Source: Eriocheir sinensis (Eukaryota > Arthropoda > Malacostraca > Decapoda > Varunidae). Taken from it: a stretch of DNA of 64,000 nucleotides. Position 1 is the first letter of the stretch. Every line of letters begins with the position of its first letter. A program made the position numbers and the translations under genes. The notes under the pieces are model-generated. The model had not been told where the DNA came from, searched no databases, and saw nothing but the letters and a program-made list of their open reading frames with translations. The stretch lies in NCBI RefSeq assembly GCF_024679095.1, contig NC_066529.1, positions 3,209,094 through 3,273,093 of the forward strand. Reading direction: 5' to 3'. This document shows, piece after piece, positions 46,769 to 57,681 of this stretch.

Positions 46769-48060
46769 CAAATATGGGAAAGACAGAGACATTGTTGTAC
46801 TTCTCTTTCGTCTCTTTCCCTTCCTTTTTCGGTTTCCTTTTCAGCTCCGTTTTCAGCTCCCTTTTCAGTTCCCTTTTCCCCTTTTCAAATATGGGAAAGA
46901 CAGAGACATCGTTGTACTTCTCTTTCGTCTCTTTCCCTTCCTTTTTCGGTTTCCTTTTCAGCTCCGTTTTCAGCTCCCTTTTCAGTTCCCTTTTCCCCTT
47001 TTCAAATATAGGAAAGACAGAGACATCGTTGTACTTCTCTTTCGTCACTTTCCCTTCCTTTTTCGGTTTCCTTTTCAGCTCCGTTTTCAGTTCCGTTTTC
47101 AGCTCCCTTTTCAGTTCCATTTTCCCCTTTTCAAATATAGGAAAGACAGAGACATCCTTGTACTCCTCTTTCGTCCCTTTCCCTTCCTTTTTCGGTTCCT
47201 TTTACGGCTCATTTTTCACCTCCGTTTTCAGCCCCATTTTCAGTTCCCTTTTCCCCTTTTCAAATATTGGAAAGACAGAGACATCGTTGTACTTCTCTTT
47301 CGTCCCTTTCCCTTCCTTTTTCGGTTTCCTTTTCAGCTCCGTTTTCAGCTCCGTTTTCAGCTCCCTTTTTCAGCTCCCTTTTCCCCTTTTCAAATATAGG
47401 AAAGACAGATACATGATTGTACTCCTCTTTCGTCCCTTTCCCTTCCTTTTTCGGTTTCCTTTTCAGCTCCGTTTTCAGTTCCGTTTTCAGCTCCCTTTTC
47501 AGCTCCCTTTTCCCCTTTTCAAATATAGGAAAGACAGAGACATCCTTGTACTCCTCTTTCGTCCCTTTCCCTTCCTTTTTCGGTTCCTTTTACGGCTCAT
47601 TTTTCACCTCCGTTTTCAGCTCCCTTTTCAGTTCCCTTTTCCCCTTTTCAAATATTGGAAAGACAGAGACATCGTTGTACTTCTCTTTCGTCCCTTTCCC
47701 TTCCTTTTTCGGTTTCCTTTTCAGCTCCGTTTTCAGCTCCGTTTTCAGCTCCCTTTTCAGCTCCCTTTTCCCCTTTTCAAATATAGGAAAGACAGAGACA
47801 TGGTTGTACTCCTCTTTCGTCCCTTTCCCTTCCTTTTTCGGTTCCCTTTTCAGCTCCCTTTTCCCCTTTTCAAATATAGGAAAGACAGATACATGATTGT
47901 ACTCCTCTTTCGTCCCTTTCCCTTCCTTTTTCAGTTCCGTTTTCAGCTCCCTTTTCAGCTCCCTTTTCCCCTTTTCAAATATATCAAAGACAGAGACATC
48001 GTTGTACTTCTCTTTCGTCCCTTATACCTCCTTTTCCAGCTCCCTTTCCAGTTCCCTTTT
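46769..48060. repeat. Nested 129-bp array, 11 copies, with 12-bp subunits
   Basis: TTCAAATATAGGAAAGACAG or a variant begins each copy; CAAATAT lies at 46,769, 46,886, 47,003, 47,132, 47,261, 47,391, 47,520, 47,649, 47,778, 47,871 and 47,976. Spacings are 117, 117, 129, 129, 130, 129, 129, 129, 93 and 105: all but one equal 129 minus a multiple of 12, because the unit ends in a variable number of 12-bp TTTTCAGCTCC(C/G) subunits. The 130 reflects one extra T near 47,369. A 523-codon plus-strand frame spans it and neighbouring frames are open too, so the frame is not evidence of a gene. On the minus strand a more protein-like KRELKTELKRKPKKEGKE pattern is broken by stops in copies 4 and 8. Confidence 0.96.
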
Positions 48061-48953
48061 CACTCCTTTTCATCTCGTTTTCCCGCCTCCTTTTTCATCC
48101 ACTCTTTACTTTCCTTTTTACTTCCTTTTCTAATTTCTTTTCACATTTATCACCTCCTTTCCCACCCCCTTTTCCAGTTCCTTTTTTTCACCTCCATTTT
48201 AATTTCCTTATCACCTTCTTCATCTTGTTTCACCTTTGTACCTCCCTTTTCACCTTCTATTAAACTTTTCATTATCTTCCAGCTGCATAGGGTGAAAAAA
48301 CTCCCCTTTTCGTGTATTTTAGGTCTCTGGTTTTACGATCTTTGAGACTTTGGGATTCGGCGTTGCTTTAGGAATCATGGGCGGTAGTCAGTCATTTGTT
48401 TTTCCTTTCTGCTCTTAACACATAACAAACTGCGTAATAAACTGTGTCGTTGTAGTGAAGGAATGTTGTATCGATGATTGCGGCGTCATTTCACTTCGTT
48501 CTCACAGACCTTCCGAGGATTTTTTATTGATACTCATCCAGCATTCAAGTTTATGTGATTCTTAGTCTCTTTTCAATTTTCGAGTTTTCATGATTCTCTG
48601 CGTTGGAAATTTTCGTGTTTCGTGCTTTGTGATTCTCGATTCGGTGATTCTTCTGTGATTCTTGATTTGGTGATTCTTTATTTTTTTTATTTTGTATTAT
48701 GTGATTCTTAATTTTTTTTATTCTCCATTATGTGATTCTTGATTTGGTGATTCGTTAGGGATTCTATATTTGACGATTATTTTGGGATTCTTTATTTGGT
48801 CTCAACGTCCTTCGCTTTTTTTTTAGGTAAAGTTCATCCTGGGATTTCTTCTTATTGCGTTCGTATTTTTTAGTTTTTTTTTCTAGGATTCATAGGGATT
48901 TTCATTTGTTTTTCTTTCTCCACTTTCTCCATTTTCACCTCTCCGGCTTCTTT

Positions 48954-48955
<2 letters not shown>
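48061..48955. other. T-rich DNA with short GTGATTCTT repeats
   Basis: GTGATTCTTGATT(T)GGTGATTC and variants recur between 48,600 and 48,790. No gene seen. Confidence 0.6.

Positions 48956-48956
<1 letters not shown>

Positions 48957-49040
<84 letters not shown>
48957..49040. repeat. (CT)n microsatellite
   Basis: Perfect CT run. Confidence 0.97.
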
Positions 49041-49043
<3 letters not shown>

Positions 49044-49200
49044 TTGTTTCATATTTCCTTTCTCATTTTCCGTCATTATTTCTCTTCTTTCTTCTCTTCG
49101 GTATTTCCTTCTTTCCCTCGTTCGTTCATTCCATTCTTCTTTTTTTTTTTTATCTCCCGATCTCATTCAATATGCATAACAAAATCCGTCTCACGGTGAT

Positions 49201-49422
<222 letters not shown>

Positions 49423-49509
49423 AATGTTTGCTGAGCTGATTTTACGTTCCAATATTACCGATGTTTACGATGGCGATTTCCCGTTCAATTTCGCCTAATG
49501 ATCATTCTT

Positions 49510-50245
49510 TTGCCGCTCTTCTTCCTTCCTTCCTTCCTTCTTTTTTTTCTTGTCTCTGCTTCGTTATTACTTTTGCGCGTCTCCTTCCTTCCTTCCGTCA
49601 TTTTTACTTTCCTATCTTTTCTTGTTTTCTTTCTTCTTTATTTTTCCTTCCGTCCATCTTTTTATTTTTCTATCTCTGCTTTTTTCTTACTTCTTCATCT
49701 CTCCTTCCTTCCTTCCTCCTTTTCTTTTTATTTTCCTATCTTTGCTTTGCTCTTTAATTTGCTCCTCTCCTTCCTTTCTTCATTTCTCCTCTCTCCCATC
49801 TTCCTTGCTTCGTTTTTTTTCTTCTCTTTCTACCTTCTCTCTCTTTGTTCCCTTCTTCCTTTCTTCCTCAGTACCCCCTTCCTTCTCTCCTTTCCTTCAT
49901 TTATTTCTCTCTACCTTTGTCTACTTCTATTCTCTCTTCCTATTCCTATTCCTCCCTTTTTTTTACTCAGCTTTTTAACCTCTTTACTCCTTTCCTCCTT
50001 TCCTCGTTTCTCTCTTCCATCTATATTTTTTTTCCATTATTTTTTATTTTTCTTATCCTGCATCCCCCTCTTCATTTTTTCCTCATCTAATCCGATTATT
50101 TTTTATGCTATTCTTTCTCTTCATTCTGCTTCCTTTCTTTTATATTGCACTTCTGTCCTTATTTTCTTTCCACTCTTCTTCCTTTCATTTATTCTATTGC
50201 TTCTCTACCTTCCTTCTTTACTGGTTCCCTTCTTCTTTCTCATTG
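49510..50245. other. Pyrimidine-rich DNA with degenerate duplications
   Basis: CTTCCTTCCTTC blocks recur near 49,520, 49,585 and 49,700. A Phe/Leu/Ser frame of 251 codons is composition-driven. Confidence 0.6.
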
Positions 50246-50505
50246 ATCGTTAATTCACTATCTCCTTCATTCGCTCCATCCACTTTTCCATCCTCCTTTA
50301 CTTTTTTTTCATTTATTTTTTTGCTTCTTTTTTTGCCCTCTCTTCATCCCTTTCATCTACTTAACCCCTTCTTTTTATCTTATCGTTAATTCACTATCTC
50401 CTTCATTCGTTCTATCTACTTTTCCTTCCTCCTTACTTTTTTCCTTTATCTTTTTGCTTCTTTTTTTGCCCTCTCTTCATCCCTTTCATCTACTTAATCC
50501 CTTGC
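50246..50505. repeat. 136-bp tandem duplication
   Basis: ATCGTTAATTCACTATCTCC starts at 50,246 and 50,382; both copies end with CTCTTCATCCCTTTCATCTA. Confidence 0.94.
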
Positions 50506-50816
50506 CTTCCTGACCTTTTTTCCCCAATAAACTATACCCTCCCCTTTTACATAATCCCTCTCCTGTCCCTATCTTTATCTCCCTCCTCCTCTATCCACCT
50601 GTTCGTGTATTTCCCTTCTTTCCTTCTTCTCTTTTATACTTTCCTTCTTTACCATTCAATCTTACTTGGTCGTTTCTTTCCCTTATTTTCCTCTATTATT
50701 TAACTCTTTGGTATTCTTTCATATCTTCCTTTTCTCCATTTGTTCCTTTTTATCTTCGTTTTTCCTTCCTCTTTCATGTTAACTTCCTTACTTTATTTTC
50801 CTTTCTTCTCTCTCTC

Positions 50817-50817
<1 letters not shown>

Positions 50818-50902
<85 letters not shown>
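50818..50902. repeat. (CT)n microsatellite
   Basis: Perfect CT run. Confidence 0.97.
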
Positions 50903-50906
<4 letters not shown>

Positions 50907-51830
50907 TAACTCTCTAATTTCCCCTTTAATCTCGTACTCTTCCTCCCCTCTTCCTCTCTTCCACACACACTCTTCTCTCCCCTGCTCACTCTTCTCTCAC
51001 TCTCATTCCACTAACTCTACTCTCCCAATATTTGTTTCCATTAACCCAATCTTCCATTCGACACTTTCTCTTCTCTTTTCACTCGCTCTCTTTTCCTTCA
51101 TTTTCACTCTTTTCTCTTCCCTCTCTCCTTACAGACCTTTATCATTTTCCCTCCCTCCCTTTCTCATGTTCTCCTCTGATCTACTTACTTCTCTCTCCTT
51201 AACACTCTTCCAAGCCTTCTATTCTTTCTCTACTTGCTTTTTCTCTCTCATTTTCACTCCTTTTTCTTCTCACCTTCACAGCCTTGTCATTTTCTCTCCT
51301 CTTCTCTCCTTCTCTACTCCACATTTTCATCCCTATCATACTTTCTCCTCTCTCTCCATTTATTTTTTCTCCTCATATTCAGTCGTTTTCTCCTCTCCTT
51401 CTTCACACCCTTATCGTTTTCTCCTCTTCCTTTCCCTATTCAACGTCTCCTCTCCTCCATTTACTTCGCCTTCCTTCTGATCTCTTCCACTTTCTCTTCT
51501 CTATCCCGCCTTCTCTTTCTCCCCTGCACAACCCTGTCATTTCTCTCTCCCCTTGTTTTACCTCCTTCTCCTCCTTTTCCTCCTCTGCCACATCTACGCT
51601 TTCTCTTATCTCTCTTCATTTACTCATTTTACCCTCTTATTCTCTTCTTTCTCTCTGCCCTAACCCCCCTGCGCACCTTTCTCCTCCCTTTCTCATCTTC
51701 TCTCCTTCTCTTCCTCCTCCCTCCTCCTGATTGCTCTCCCACGCTTTCCATTCTCTCTCCCGCCTCGTCACCCCTCTCCCTCCCTCTCCCTCTCTCCCTC
51801 CCTCTCTCCCCCTCGCTCCAGACTAACATG
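50903..51830. other. Pyrimidine-rich DNA, no gene seen
   Basis: CT-rich with degenerate TTTTCACTC(C/T)TTT and CTTCACAGCCTTGTCATTTT-like repeats. Open Ser/Leu frames are artefacts. Confidence 0.6.
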
Positions 51831-51941
51831 ACAGCGCACATATTTAAAGCGACGCGGTAAATTTACCCAAACATATATTTTAGGAGCAAATTTACAAACT
51901 GCTTATAAATCAGTCTTTACATAATGGCGTGGAGAGGGGGG

Positions 51942-51948
<7 letters not shown>

Positions 51949-52001
<53 letters not shown>
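51949..52001. repeat. (GA)n microsatellite
   Basis: Perfect GA run in otherwise AT-rich DNA. Confidence 0.97.
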
Positions 52002-52004
<3 letters not shown>

Positions 52005-52239
52005 GTAACTAAATAAATGATCGATATGCCTAGATTTGATATTCTAAGCAAACGATCTTCAGCACTTCAAGAAAATAAAGGAAATAAAAGAAAACAAAAA
52101 GAAAAGCAAAAATAAAGAAAAACAAAGAGAAAACAAAAGGAAAACAAAATAAAAAAGGAAGAAAGAAAAATCACCTTACCAGCCCACCCAAAAAATTAGG
52201 GAAGAAAAGGAAAGACCAAAAAAAGAAAAGAAAAAAATA

Positions 52240-52480
52240 TTGGAAGCCGGGTCAAATTTCCAGGGCAAGGTCAAGGTGAAAAGGAGAGCCAATACAATTA
52301 TAAAAGGCACAGACAGGCTTCATTTCGAGAGACACAGACCAGCCTACCAATAATTCAGGTAAAGAAAAAAAGAAAGAAAAAGAAAAGTGGAGGCTGGGTC
52401 AAATTTCAAGTTCAAGGTGGAATAAAGTGGCTCTACAATTTTAACACCTGGCTCACCTTGACTTGGCTTCACCTTATAAC
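52240..52480. repeat. About 146-bp duplication with CAAGGTCAAGG
   Basis: GG(C/-)TGGGTCAAATTT-type sequence occurs near 52,246 and 52,392, each followed by a CAAGGT motif; CACCTTGACTTGGCTTCACC follows at about 52,453 in inverse sense. The CAAGGTCA core resembles an FTZ-F1/SF-1 monomer site. Confidence 0.6.
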
Positions 52481-52539
52481 TTTCACTTTCATGGACGCGT
52501 TTTTAAGGGGCCGTCTCATTGATCCTTTAATCCTTTTTT

Positions 52540-53065
52540 CCTTGATATAATTTTCTCCGGTTTTCTTGTTTTCTAATATTTTTGTTTCTTGTATTTTCGT
52601 TTCGTCTCGTCTTTCCTCCTTTCTCTCTTATTTCCTCTTTCTTTTCCTTTCTTTACTCTCCTGTGCTTCTCCTAAAACCTCATCTGCATTTCCTTACTCT
52701 TTTTTTATATTATTTTCTTTGTTTTCTTGTTTTCTAATATTTTTGTTTATTGTATTTTCGTTTCGTCTCGTCTTTCCTCCTTTCTCTTTTCTTTTTTTTC
52801 TTTCTTTACTCTCCCGTTCTTCTAAAACCTCATCTGCATTTCCTTACTCTTTTTCTTGATATTATTTTCTTCGTTTTCTTGTTTTCTTATTTCCTGCTTC
52901 TTGAATTTTCGTTTAGTCTCCCTCTCTCTTTTCTTTTCTTTTTTCCTCTTCTTTCCTGTACTTCTAAAATCTCATCTCCATTTCCTTACTCATTTTCTTG
53001 ATATTATTTTCTTCGTTTTCTTGTTGTCTTATTTTCTGTTTCTTTTCCCTTTGCTCCGCCTCTCC
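52540..53065. repeat. 141-161-bp tandem repeat, 4 copies
   Basis: TTTTCTTGTT begins near 52,561, 52,722, 52,874 and 53,015. Copies include ATTTTCGTTT(C/A)GTCT, TCTAAAA(C/T)CTCATCT and CATTTCCTTACTC. Confidence 0.92.
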
Positions 53066-53172
53066 TCTCTTTTTTTTATTTTCTAGTTTTCTCTTCCCTT
53101 TATTTCTTGGGTCACATTCTTAAACATATCGTCGCCCACGCGCACATACCTCTTTTCTGTCTCTTTCGTTCT

Positions 53173-53173
<1 letters not shown>

Positions 53174-53252
<79 letters not shown>
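53174..53252. repeat. (CT)n microsatellite
   Basis: Perfect CT run. Confidence 0.97.
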
Positions 53253-53255
<3 letters not shown>

Positions 53256-53258
53256 TTT

Positions 53259-53469
53259 CGCAGGAGTTCCGGGCATTTCCAGGGGTAGTTCTATGACCCT
53301 GGTGGTAGTCTGAGCCTTCTTCTGTACCACGAACCTAAAATACTACTCACAACCCAAGTACACATATTTAACAAGGCTTTCACAGGAGTTCCGGGCATTT
53401 CCAGGGGTAGTTCTATGACCCTAGTGGTAGTATGAGCCTTCTTCTGTACCGTGAACCTGAAGAACCACT
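53259..53469 (-). repeat. GGGCATTTCCAGGGG repeat family, locus 1 (2 copies)
   Basis: AGGAGTTCCGGGCATTTCCA followed by GGGGTAGTTCTATGACCCT begins at 53,262 and 53,384 (spacing 122). It is the same family as the six-copy array at 59,863-60,490. It directly adjoins the octamer tail of the retroelement fragment at 53,471. Confidence 0.92.
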
Positions 53470-53470
53470 C

Positions 53471-53850
53471 ATAAGAACATAAGAACATAAGAACGCAGGA
53501 GTCTGCAAGAGGAGGCAGCTCCTTTGACCCCACCAAATATCGCTGTCCATGAATTTATCTAGTCTATTTTTGAATGTGACAATTGTATTGGCACTCACCA
53601 CATGACTGCTAAGCCTATTCCACTCATCCACCACCCTATTAGTAAACCAATTTTTGCCTATGTCCCTGTTGAATCTGAATTTATCCAGTTTAAACCCGTT
53701 ACTTCGTGTCCTACCCGGTTCTCTTACCAACAAAACCTTATGAATGTCTCCCTTATTAAAGCCCTTCATCCATTTATAAACCTCGATCATGTCTCCACGC
53801 ACCCTTCGCCTTTGAACCCGATTGATCTCCTTTTCGGCCTTTGGAAATAG
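53471..53850 (-). pseudogene. Non-LTR retrotransposon 3' end with octamer tail
   Basis: On the minus strand the frame reads FPKAEKEINRVQRRRVRGDM, EVYKWMKGFNKGD, then NRDIGKNWFTNRVVDEWNRL and SANTIVTFKNRLDKFMDSDI, the C-terminal end typical of CR1/jockey-like reverse transcriptase ORFs common in decapods. It is followed at 53,494-53,471 by three perfect TTCTTATG-type octamers, a tail of the kind CR1-like elements carry. All catalytic domains are absent, so this is a short dead 3' fragment. A dispersed 'CAAGGGC' element core sits immediately 5' of it. Confidence 0.85.
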
Positions 53851-53912
53851 GTTTTTTTCATTATTGTTTTTTTTACGCCCTTGAACAGTCTCCTCTGCTA
53901 TAAAAAAGAAAA
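53851..53912 (-). repeat. Dispersed 'CAAGGGC' element, copy D
   Basis: Read on the minus strand: TTTTTTATAGCAGAGGAGAC, TGTTCAAGGGCGTAAAAAAA, CAATAATGAAAAAAAC. The bases on either side match a paralogous site at 60,523-60,575 that lacks this block, so it is probably an insertion of about 60 bp. Confidence 0.72.
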
Positions 53913-54551
53913 GTGGACATGAGAGGTAGAAGCGTCTATCAGTACCGAGCTTGAACTTGTGATAGCTGGAGACACCGCTTTCCCTTTCCATAGGCACCGA
54001 AGACGAGGGGTTTAAAGGGACGTTGCTTGCTCTTTAATCGTTGATGGGAATACTCGCAGAATCCCTCCTCCTCCCTCCCTCCTTCTCTCAGCCATTCAAT
54101 CTCGCCTCAGGCTCTCTCGCTCTCTCATCCCATTCTCCTCACCTCTCTCGCTGCCTCTCTGTGTTTTGTTCTTCCTCGTATTCCTTTCACACTTCACTCT
54201 GTCTATCTTTATCGTCCTCCTCTCGTTCTCTCCTTACGTTCTCTCGCTCTCATCCCATTCTACTCATCTCTCGCTTTCTCTCTTTATATATGTTGTTCAT
54301 TCTCCTATTCCTTCCACACTTCATTCCACTTGTCCTTGTCTCCTTCCTCTTGTTCTCTCTACGCTTCCCTTCTTTGCTCATTCTATCCTCCTCTCCTTCT
54401 CTTCTTTCTTCCATGCTTTACTCCATCTATAGTTATCTTTCTCTATTCGTTTTCTCGTTTCTTTATTATGTCATTTATTCTTCTTCATCTCTATTCGCTA
54501 TTCATATCTCATTCCATATTTACTTTTCTTCGTCTCTCCTTATCTCTTCTT

Positions 54552-54656
<105 letters not shown>

Positions 54657-55269
54657 ACTTTCCTGTTCCTCTTTTTATCTCTTTTCCCTCTGTCTTTTTC
54701 CTTTCCTTCCATCCTCTCCTTCCATTCTTCCTTCTTCCCTTTCCCAAACTGTCTCGTATACTTTTCTTCTACTCTCCTTTTCTGTTACTCTTTCTCATTC
54801 CCTTCCCATTCTTCCTCCTCCTCTTCTCATATTCAGTTTCATTATTTCAATCTATTTCTTCTCCCTCTCTCTTTTTCCCTCTCCATTCACCCTCTCCATC
54901 CATTCTTCCTTCTTTCCTTACTCAAAATCTGTCCCATATTCCTCCCTTCTACTCTCATTTCCCGCTACTTTTTTCCCATTCCCTCCTCACGCCATATTTT
55001 TCCCCGCTCTGAAACCCAATAACACGCGGCGACATCTAAATTAAGCCCACCTTTACAAGACTTTCACAGGTTTCCTCTCCTCTACTCACTACTCCTTCCT
55101 CCCTCTGATCACTCTCCCACACACTTTCTCTTCTCTCTTCACTCGCTCACTTCTTTTCCCTCGTATCCACTTTTTTTTCTCCGTCCACTTCCTTTGCACA
55201 CCACTTTTTTTTTCTCTTCCTCTCTTTTTCTTACTTTCCCACTTTCTTTCTGCTTTATAATCACGCTAA

Positions 55270-55850
55270 CCCCAATATGTTTTCTCTTTTCCTTCCCTTG
55301 GTTTATTCTTCTTTATTTTCCCTTTACTTAGCTCCTCTTTATTTCCTTCTACTCTACTTTTCCCCAACGCAAAATCCTTCTTCATTTTCTCTTCTCGCAC
55401 TTTGTCTTTCTTTCTTCGTCTCCTTCCATCATCTCCATCTGTTCTTCATTATTTTCCTATTCATTCCCTCTTTATTTTCTTCTACTCCTCTCCACTTCTA
55501 CTCAACGTTAAACTATTCCTTATTTCCTTTCCTTCTTCTTTATCTTTCTCTCTCCCTCTTATACCATTATCTCCATCTGTTCTTCATAATTTTCTTATTC
55601 ATTCTCTCTTTATTTTCTTCTACTCCTCTCCACTTCTACACAACGCAAAACTCTTCTTCATTTCCTCTTCTCCCAATTCGTCTTTCTCTCATTCTTCCAT
55701 TACTTCCATCTATTTTTATTCTTTTTATTTATTCAGTCTCATTTATTCTACAATGCTTCATCTCTATCCCGCCTTGTCTTTCTCCCTCTCCTCTCATTAT
55801 CTCCATCTGTTCTTCATTCTTCTCTTGCCGTTCATGTTCAGTCTCTAATT
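55270..55850. repeat. About 137-bp pyrimidine-rich tandem repeat, 3-4 copies
   Basis: ATCTCCATCTGTTCTTCAT lies at 55,432, 55,569 and 55,798, a further diverged copy near 55,700, and TTTATTTTCTTCTACTCCTC with CCACTTCTAC at about 55,472 and 55,609. Confidence 0.8.
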
Positions 55851-56075
55851 TCATCCTTCCTTCCTTCCGAACGAGCGAACGAACTGGAGAACGGGAAGAA
55901 AAAGGAAAAAAAAAAAACAGGTAGAAAGTGGGCCGCCTCCTTTTGCCCCAGCTCGGATTCAAATCAGGTTTCCCGTTTTTTCCCTTTCTTCCTCCCCTCC
56001 CAACAGGTTCTTTTCCCCTTAACTTTTTTCCCTCGTTTTATTCTACTCCCCCTCCCTCCCCCCCCCCAAAAAAAA

Positions 56076-56300
56076 AGAGAACTCGGCTGCTCTATTTCTG
56101 AACTCACACACACATAAAAAAAAAAAAACTTCCAAGTCCCTAACGTTCACTTTCCATAAATTAGATTCGTTTCCCCCTTTTTTTTTATTTACTCCCCCCC
56201 CAAAAAATAAAGAGAACTCGGTTGCTCTATTTCTGAACTCACACACACTTCACTTTCCATTAATTAGATTCGTTTCCCCCTTTTTTTTTATTTACTCCGT
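56076..56300. repeat. 135-bp tandem duplication
   Basis: AGAGAACTCGG(C/T)TGCTCTAT followed by TTCTGAACTCACACACAC begins at 56,076 and 56,211, each preceded by a C-run plus A-run and followed by TTAGATTCGTTTCCCCCTTT. Confidence 0.93.
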
Positions 56301-56621
56301 TTTTCTTTTCAACTGTTAATCTTGTTCTCATCTAAGTTAAGCTGGTTGTCTTCTTTTCTCCGTTTTCTATAGTTCTCTTTATTTTGTATCGTCCTCTCTA
56401 TTACTACTTTTTTCCTCAAGAGCTTTTTGTTATTCTTATTTCCATTTACTTTCTATAATCATTTTGTTTCTTTTTACTTTCCCTCATTACAATATCCACA
56501 AAACTTATCACATTCATTACACTATCATCATTATTCCTTTCTTCCTTTCTCAATCTCCTTTTCCTTACGTTCTGCCCATCAAATTTCCCCATTTCCCACC
56601 ATTACCCTACTTTTCCCTATA

Positions 56622-56692
56622 TAACCGGGGTTCGAACCAAGGCCCGGAGGTTCAGGGATACACACTCTAGCCACTACACCACCGAGACGCAT
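56622..56692 (-). repeat. tRNA-derived SINE-like head
   Basis: On the minus strand, CTCGGTGGTGTAGTGGCTAG contains a Pol III A-box-like TGGTGTAGTGGC (56,681-56,670), and GGTTCGAACC (56,638-56,629) is a perfect B-box. The T-arm closes (CCGGG... is partly retained as GGTTCGAACCCCGG), but the 5' and 3' ends do not pair as an acceptor stem and no clear anticodon arm forms, so it is a tRNA-derived SINE head rather than a working tRNA. Confidence 0.65.
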
Positions 56693-56956
56693 CCAATCAT
56701 TCCAGAGGTTAAGGCTGTCAAAAACTTTCTCCCCAAAACGCACATATCCTCCCCGCTGGGCTCTGAATGGCGTTGTATGGACGGGGAGTGAGGAGAGAGA
56801 GAGGGAAGAGTAGGGAGAGGAGAGAGTGGAGAGGGGAGGGGGGAGGGAAGGGAGGGAGAGGAATGGGGTGGGAGGAAATGGAAAATAAAGAATAGAGAGA
56901 GCAGGAGGTAGATGGATGGGAAAAAGGAGATTAAACCGATTTTTTTTTTTCGCTGT

Positions 56957-57190
56957 GAATTCAAAACCAAAAGAGAAAGAGAAAACATGGGAGATAGATA
57001 GACAGATAGATAGATAGATAGATACATATAGGATGAAACGAAAAATAAAAAAATAGAGAAACTAAGTGAATGGAAGAGAGAAAGAGATTAACAAACGGAT
57101 ATTTTCTCTCAGTGAATTCAAAACCGAAAGAGGAAAGAGAAAACATGGGAAATAGATAGATAGATAGATAGATAGATAGACAAATACATC
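56957..57190. repeat. 157-bp duplication with (GATA)n
   Basis: GAATTCAAAACC(A/G)AAAGAG followed by AGAAAACATGGGA(G/A)ATAGAT occurs at 56,957 and 57,114. Both copies end in GATA/GACA tetranucleotides. Confidence 0.92.
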
Positions 57191-57590
57191 CATCCATACA
57201 TACATACACATTCATGCATGGCGATGGCATAGGAATTAAAAAAAAATCATAGTTCATCTCCAACTAAATATTTTACACTAGGAATGAATTTATACCGTGG
57301 CCATCCCGAAGTCACACGCTAATCCGTTTACTTTCCCATCCATTCCCAATCTAAAAGTCTTAATCCCTGGGCACGAAAACCCTCTGTCGATAAATGATTA
57401 ACTTTTGACCCTGAGACCCTTGGGAGACCGAGACCGAGAGCGAGAGCGAGAGAGAGAGAGAGAGAGAGGTGGGGGTGGGGGGGAGGTAGACAGAAACGGC
57501 ATGGCACAGAAGTTAGAAAAATGAGAGCATAAAAGGAAAATGGAGGATAATCTAATATTCTTTTTTTTCCCTCTCTCCCATTCGTTTCAG
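57191..57590. other. Unique DNA upstream of candidate exon
   Basis: Mixed-composition sequence with a short GAGCGA/GA run at 57,430-57,470. It ends in a pyrimidine tract and AG acceptor at 57,561-57,590. No upstream exon or promoter can be assigned. Confidence 0.4.
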
Positions 57591-57598
57591 CAGTCAGG

Positions 57599-57681
57599 AT
57601 GCGGTCTGCTGTCCTTGCTGTGCTGGTCCTGCTGGCTGTCTGCTGGTCTCCCGCAGCAGGCAGGGGCCACATCTTTAGCAA
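57599..57681 (+). CDS. Candidate signal-peptide exon of a secreted protein (partial)
   Basis: The exon runs 57,591-57,681. It is preceded by a strong pyrimidine tract and tandem acceptor TTTCAGCAG, and followed by the consensus donor GTAAGT. Eight nt of leader precede an ATG in good context (GTCAGGATGC). The 27 codons read MRSAVLAVLVLLAVCW then SPAAGRGHIFS, leaving two bases (AA, phase 2). This is a textbook signal peptide: Arg after Met, a hydrophobic core of about 12 residues, Ser-Pro and small residues Ala-Ala-Gly giving a likely cleavage site, so the product is probably secreted (a peptide hormone precursor, antimicrobial or lysozyme-type protein are all possible). I cannot assign a family. 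A possible next exon lies at 57,910. The upstream acceptor implies a separate non-coding first exon. Confidence 0.62.

Noticed and set aside
44765..48060. Regularly spaced repeats as a CRISPR-like array
   Set aside because: Whole units are repeated head to tail with no unique spacers; these are minisatellites in eukaryotic DNA.
46774..48345. 523-codon open frame on the plus strand
   Set aside because: It is the 129-bp minisatellite read through; the repeat lacks stops in more than one frame, and its sense changes at a single-base insertion without ending.
56622..56692. Functional tRNA gene
   Set aside because: A and B boxes are present, but the ends do not form an acceptor stem and the anticodon arm does not fold convincingly.
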